Of a stretch of DNA of 8,558 bases, positions 7,544 through 8,558 are shown piece after piece. The notes beneath the pieces are model-generated. The model was not told the DNA's origin. It did not search any database and saw nothing but the letters and a program-made list of their open reading frames with translations. The DNA comes from Prolixibacteraceae bacterium. GTDB lineage: Bacteria > Bacteroidota > Bacteroidia > Bacteroidales > Prolixibacteraceae. The translations under genes were made by a program, and so were the position numbers. Positions within the stretch are counted from its first letter, which is position 1; the number at the start of each line of letters is the position of its first letter. The DNA is taken from NCBI GenBank assembly GCA_009782655.1, contig WRIQ01000037.1, forward strand, positions 1-8,558, read 5' to 3'.

Positions 7544-8558
7544 TTTCCGTAATCTTCACATTCCTGAACATAAACTGATTGTTGCTGACAAGATAAGGTT
7601 TGCCGCTTTTGATGGTCAAATCCCTGATGACCACTTCTTCAGTCAAGATATACGGATATGTTTCTACAAACTCATCATTTATGTATGCGTTGTTGAATGT
7701 GGCGAAGATTTTGGGCCCGCGATAGTCGTTAACAGGGTTGCGGTCGTCAATGGCAAGACCGTCAATCGTAATTTTCCGCGGCATATAACAGGTATATCCG
7801 AAATCGTGCTGACCAGAATAACTGCCGCTGACGATGACGGCGTCCGATTTCGCTCCGTTTCGCGGAACGTATTCGCAGTTGCGGACAACGATTTCGCCTT
7901 CCCACGTACTGCCGTAGTCGCTGCGCAAATTGATGAAATTCGAGCCGCAAACTTTGGTGTTCTCTATAAAAAAAACGCCGCTGCCGATGAGATTAATGCC
8001 CTGATGCCCGAGAACCGAATTTTTGATGGTTGCGTTGGCAACTCCCATGTGAGCGTCGAAGCGCGAAAATACCACGCGGTCGAACAGGATATTTTTTGAA
8101 TAGTTTGAGGCGAAAATTCCCCAGAATTTTGAATCGTGTATATCGTTAATCTGCTTGCAGTTCCTGAATGTTACGTTAACCGACCTGTTTACCTGAACAT
8201 CATAGGAACCCATTGAAACAGGCGCGTTGGCGTTGCCAATGGTTGAGTAGGTTTTGTGTCCCGACAACATACAGTTCTGCACCGTTACTTCGGAACAGTT
8301 CGATATGGAAATGAACCCGCCGTAGGGTGCGCCATGATCGAGTTCCTCGACGATGACATGATTGATTCCGTCAATAACCGTGTTGGAGCGGCTAATGCTG
8401 ATACCGCGCGAGTAATAGGTATAGCGCGACTCGGCTTGGTTGGCAATCGTCGTGAAATGCCCGCCTTTGACGGTCAGTATTGCGGTATCGATGGGATACG
8501 CCGTCATGGAAGTGATGTTGTTGTAATCCCATATAATCGGGGCTTTCATATCCACGTT
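7539..8558 (-). CDS. Right-handed parallel beta-helix protein, function unknown (5' partial)
   Basis: 339 residues are visible. The frame is open to the window edge, so the start, any signal peptide and any N-terminal domain lie outside; the GTG at 8555 is only the first start-like codon in view. From about residue 50 on, the protein is built of short repeating strands of the pattern (I/V)x(I/V)xxC or VxFxNC, for example SISNCSEVTVQNC, VNVTFRNC, NILFDRVVF, IEIF-like and EIVVRNC turns, which is the signature of pectate-lyase-like solenoids. Asn and Cys recur at turn positions, as expected for Asn ladders and stacked side chains. Polar clusters that could form an active site are SRFDAHMG (about 165-172), NLRSDYGSTWEG (about 210-221) and SGQHDFGYTCYMP (about 248-260). 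The fold is common in polysaccharide lyases, glycoside hydrolases, epimerases and phage tailspikes. Its place just upstream of galE and rfbB suggests a role in surface-glycan processing, but that is inference. I do not recognise a named family. Confidence 0.75.
   Translation of the reverse strand, partial: NVDMKAPIIWDYNNITSMTAYPIDTAILTVKGGHFTTIANQAESRYTYYSRGISISRSNTVIDGINHVIVEELDHGAPYGGFISISNCSEVTVQNCMLSGHKTYSTIGNANAPVSMGSYDVQVNRSVNVTFRNCKQINDIHDSKFWGIFASNYSKNILFDRVVFSRFDAHMGVANATIKNSVLGHQGINLIGSGVFFIENTKVCGSNFINLRSDYGSTWEGEIVVRNCEYVPRNGAKSDAVIVSGSYSGQHDFGYTCYMPRKITIDGLAIDDRNPVNDYRGPKIFATFNNAYINDEFVETYPYILTEEVVIRDLTIKSGKPYLVSNNQFMFRNVKITEN

Overview
The window looks like chromosomal DNA from a member of the Bacteroidota, probably the order Bacteroidales. 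Three things point there. The first gene ends in a type IX secretion (T9SS) type A sorting domain. Promoter-like sites match the Bacteroidota form (TAnnTTTG as the -7 box, with a near-TTTG element 19 bases upstream). Shine-Dalgarno sequences are mostly absent. No rRNA, tRNA, CRISPR array, transposase or phage integration gene is visible.

Layout. (1) 1-1055, + strand: the 3' part of a gene for a large secreted protein with disulfide-type repeats, Ig-like modules and a T9SS C-terminal domain. A hairpin at 1079-1111 has a T-run on both sides and can terminate this gene and the convergent pgk. (2) 1135-2325, - strand: phosphoglycerate kinase. (3) 2326-2785: a 460-base divergent intergenic region with a promoter-like site for each flanking gene, one imperfect hairpin and no convincing gene. 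(4) 2786-5420, + strand: a two-gene unit, a DNA polymerase III delta' (HolB-like) clamp-loader subunit followed one base later by a secreted M28-family zinc peptidase. (5) 5417-8558, - strand: in transcription order, a right-handed beta-helix protein of unknown function (5' end outside the window), galE and rfbB/rmlB. The galE stop and rfbB start share one base. The stop codons of the M28 gene and rfbB overlap.

How they fit together. pgk and holB are housekeeping genes. galE and rfbB supply UDP-galactose-type and dTDP-4-keto-6-deoxyglucose precursors for envelope polysaccharide. The beta-helix protein upstream could act on such a glycan or another polysaccharide, but that is inference from fold and position. 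In T9SS bacteria, cargo with a type A sorting domain can be anchored to an A-LPS-type glycolipid, so a loose functional link between the first gene and the sugar-nucleotide genes is conceivable; nothing in the sequence proves it. The least explained element is the beta-helix protein. I see no clear sign of an undescribed multi-gene system.
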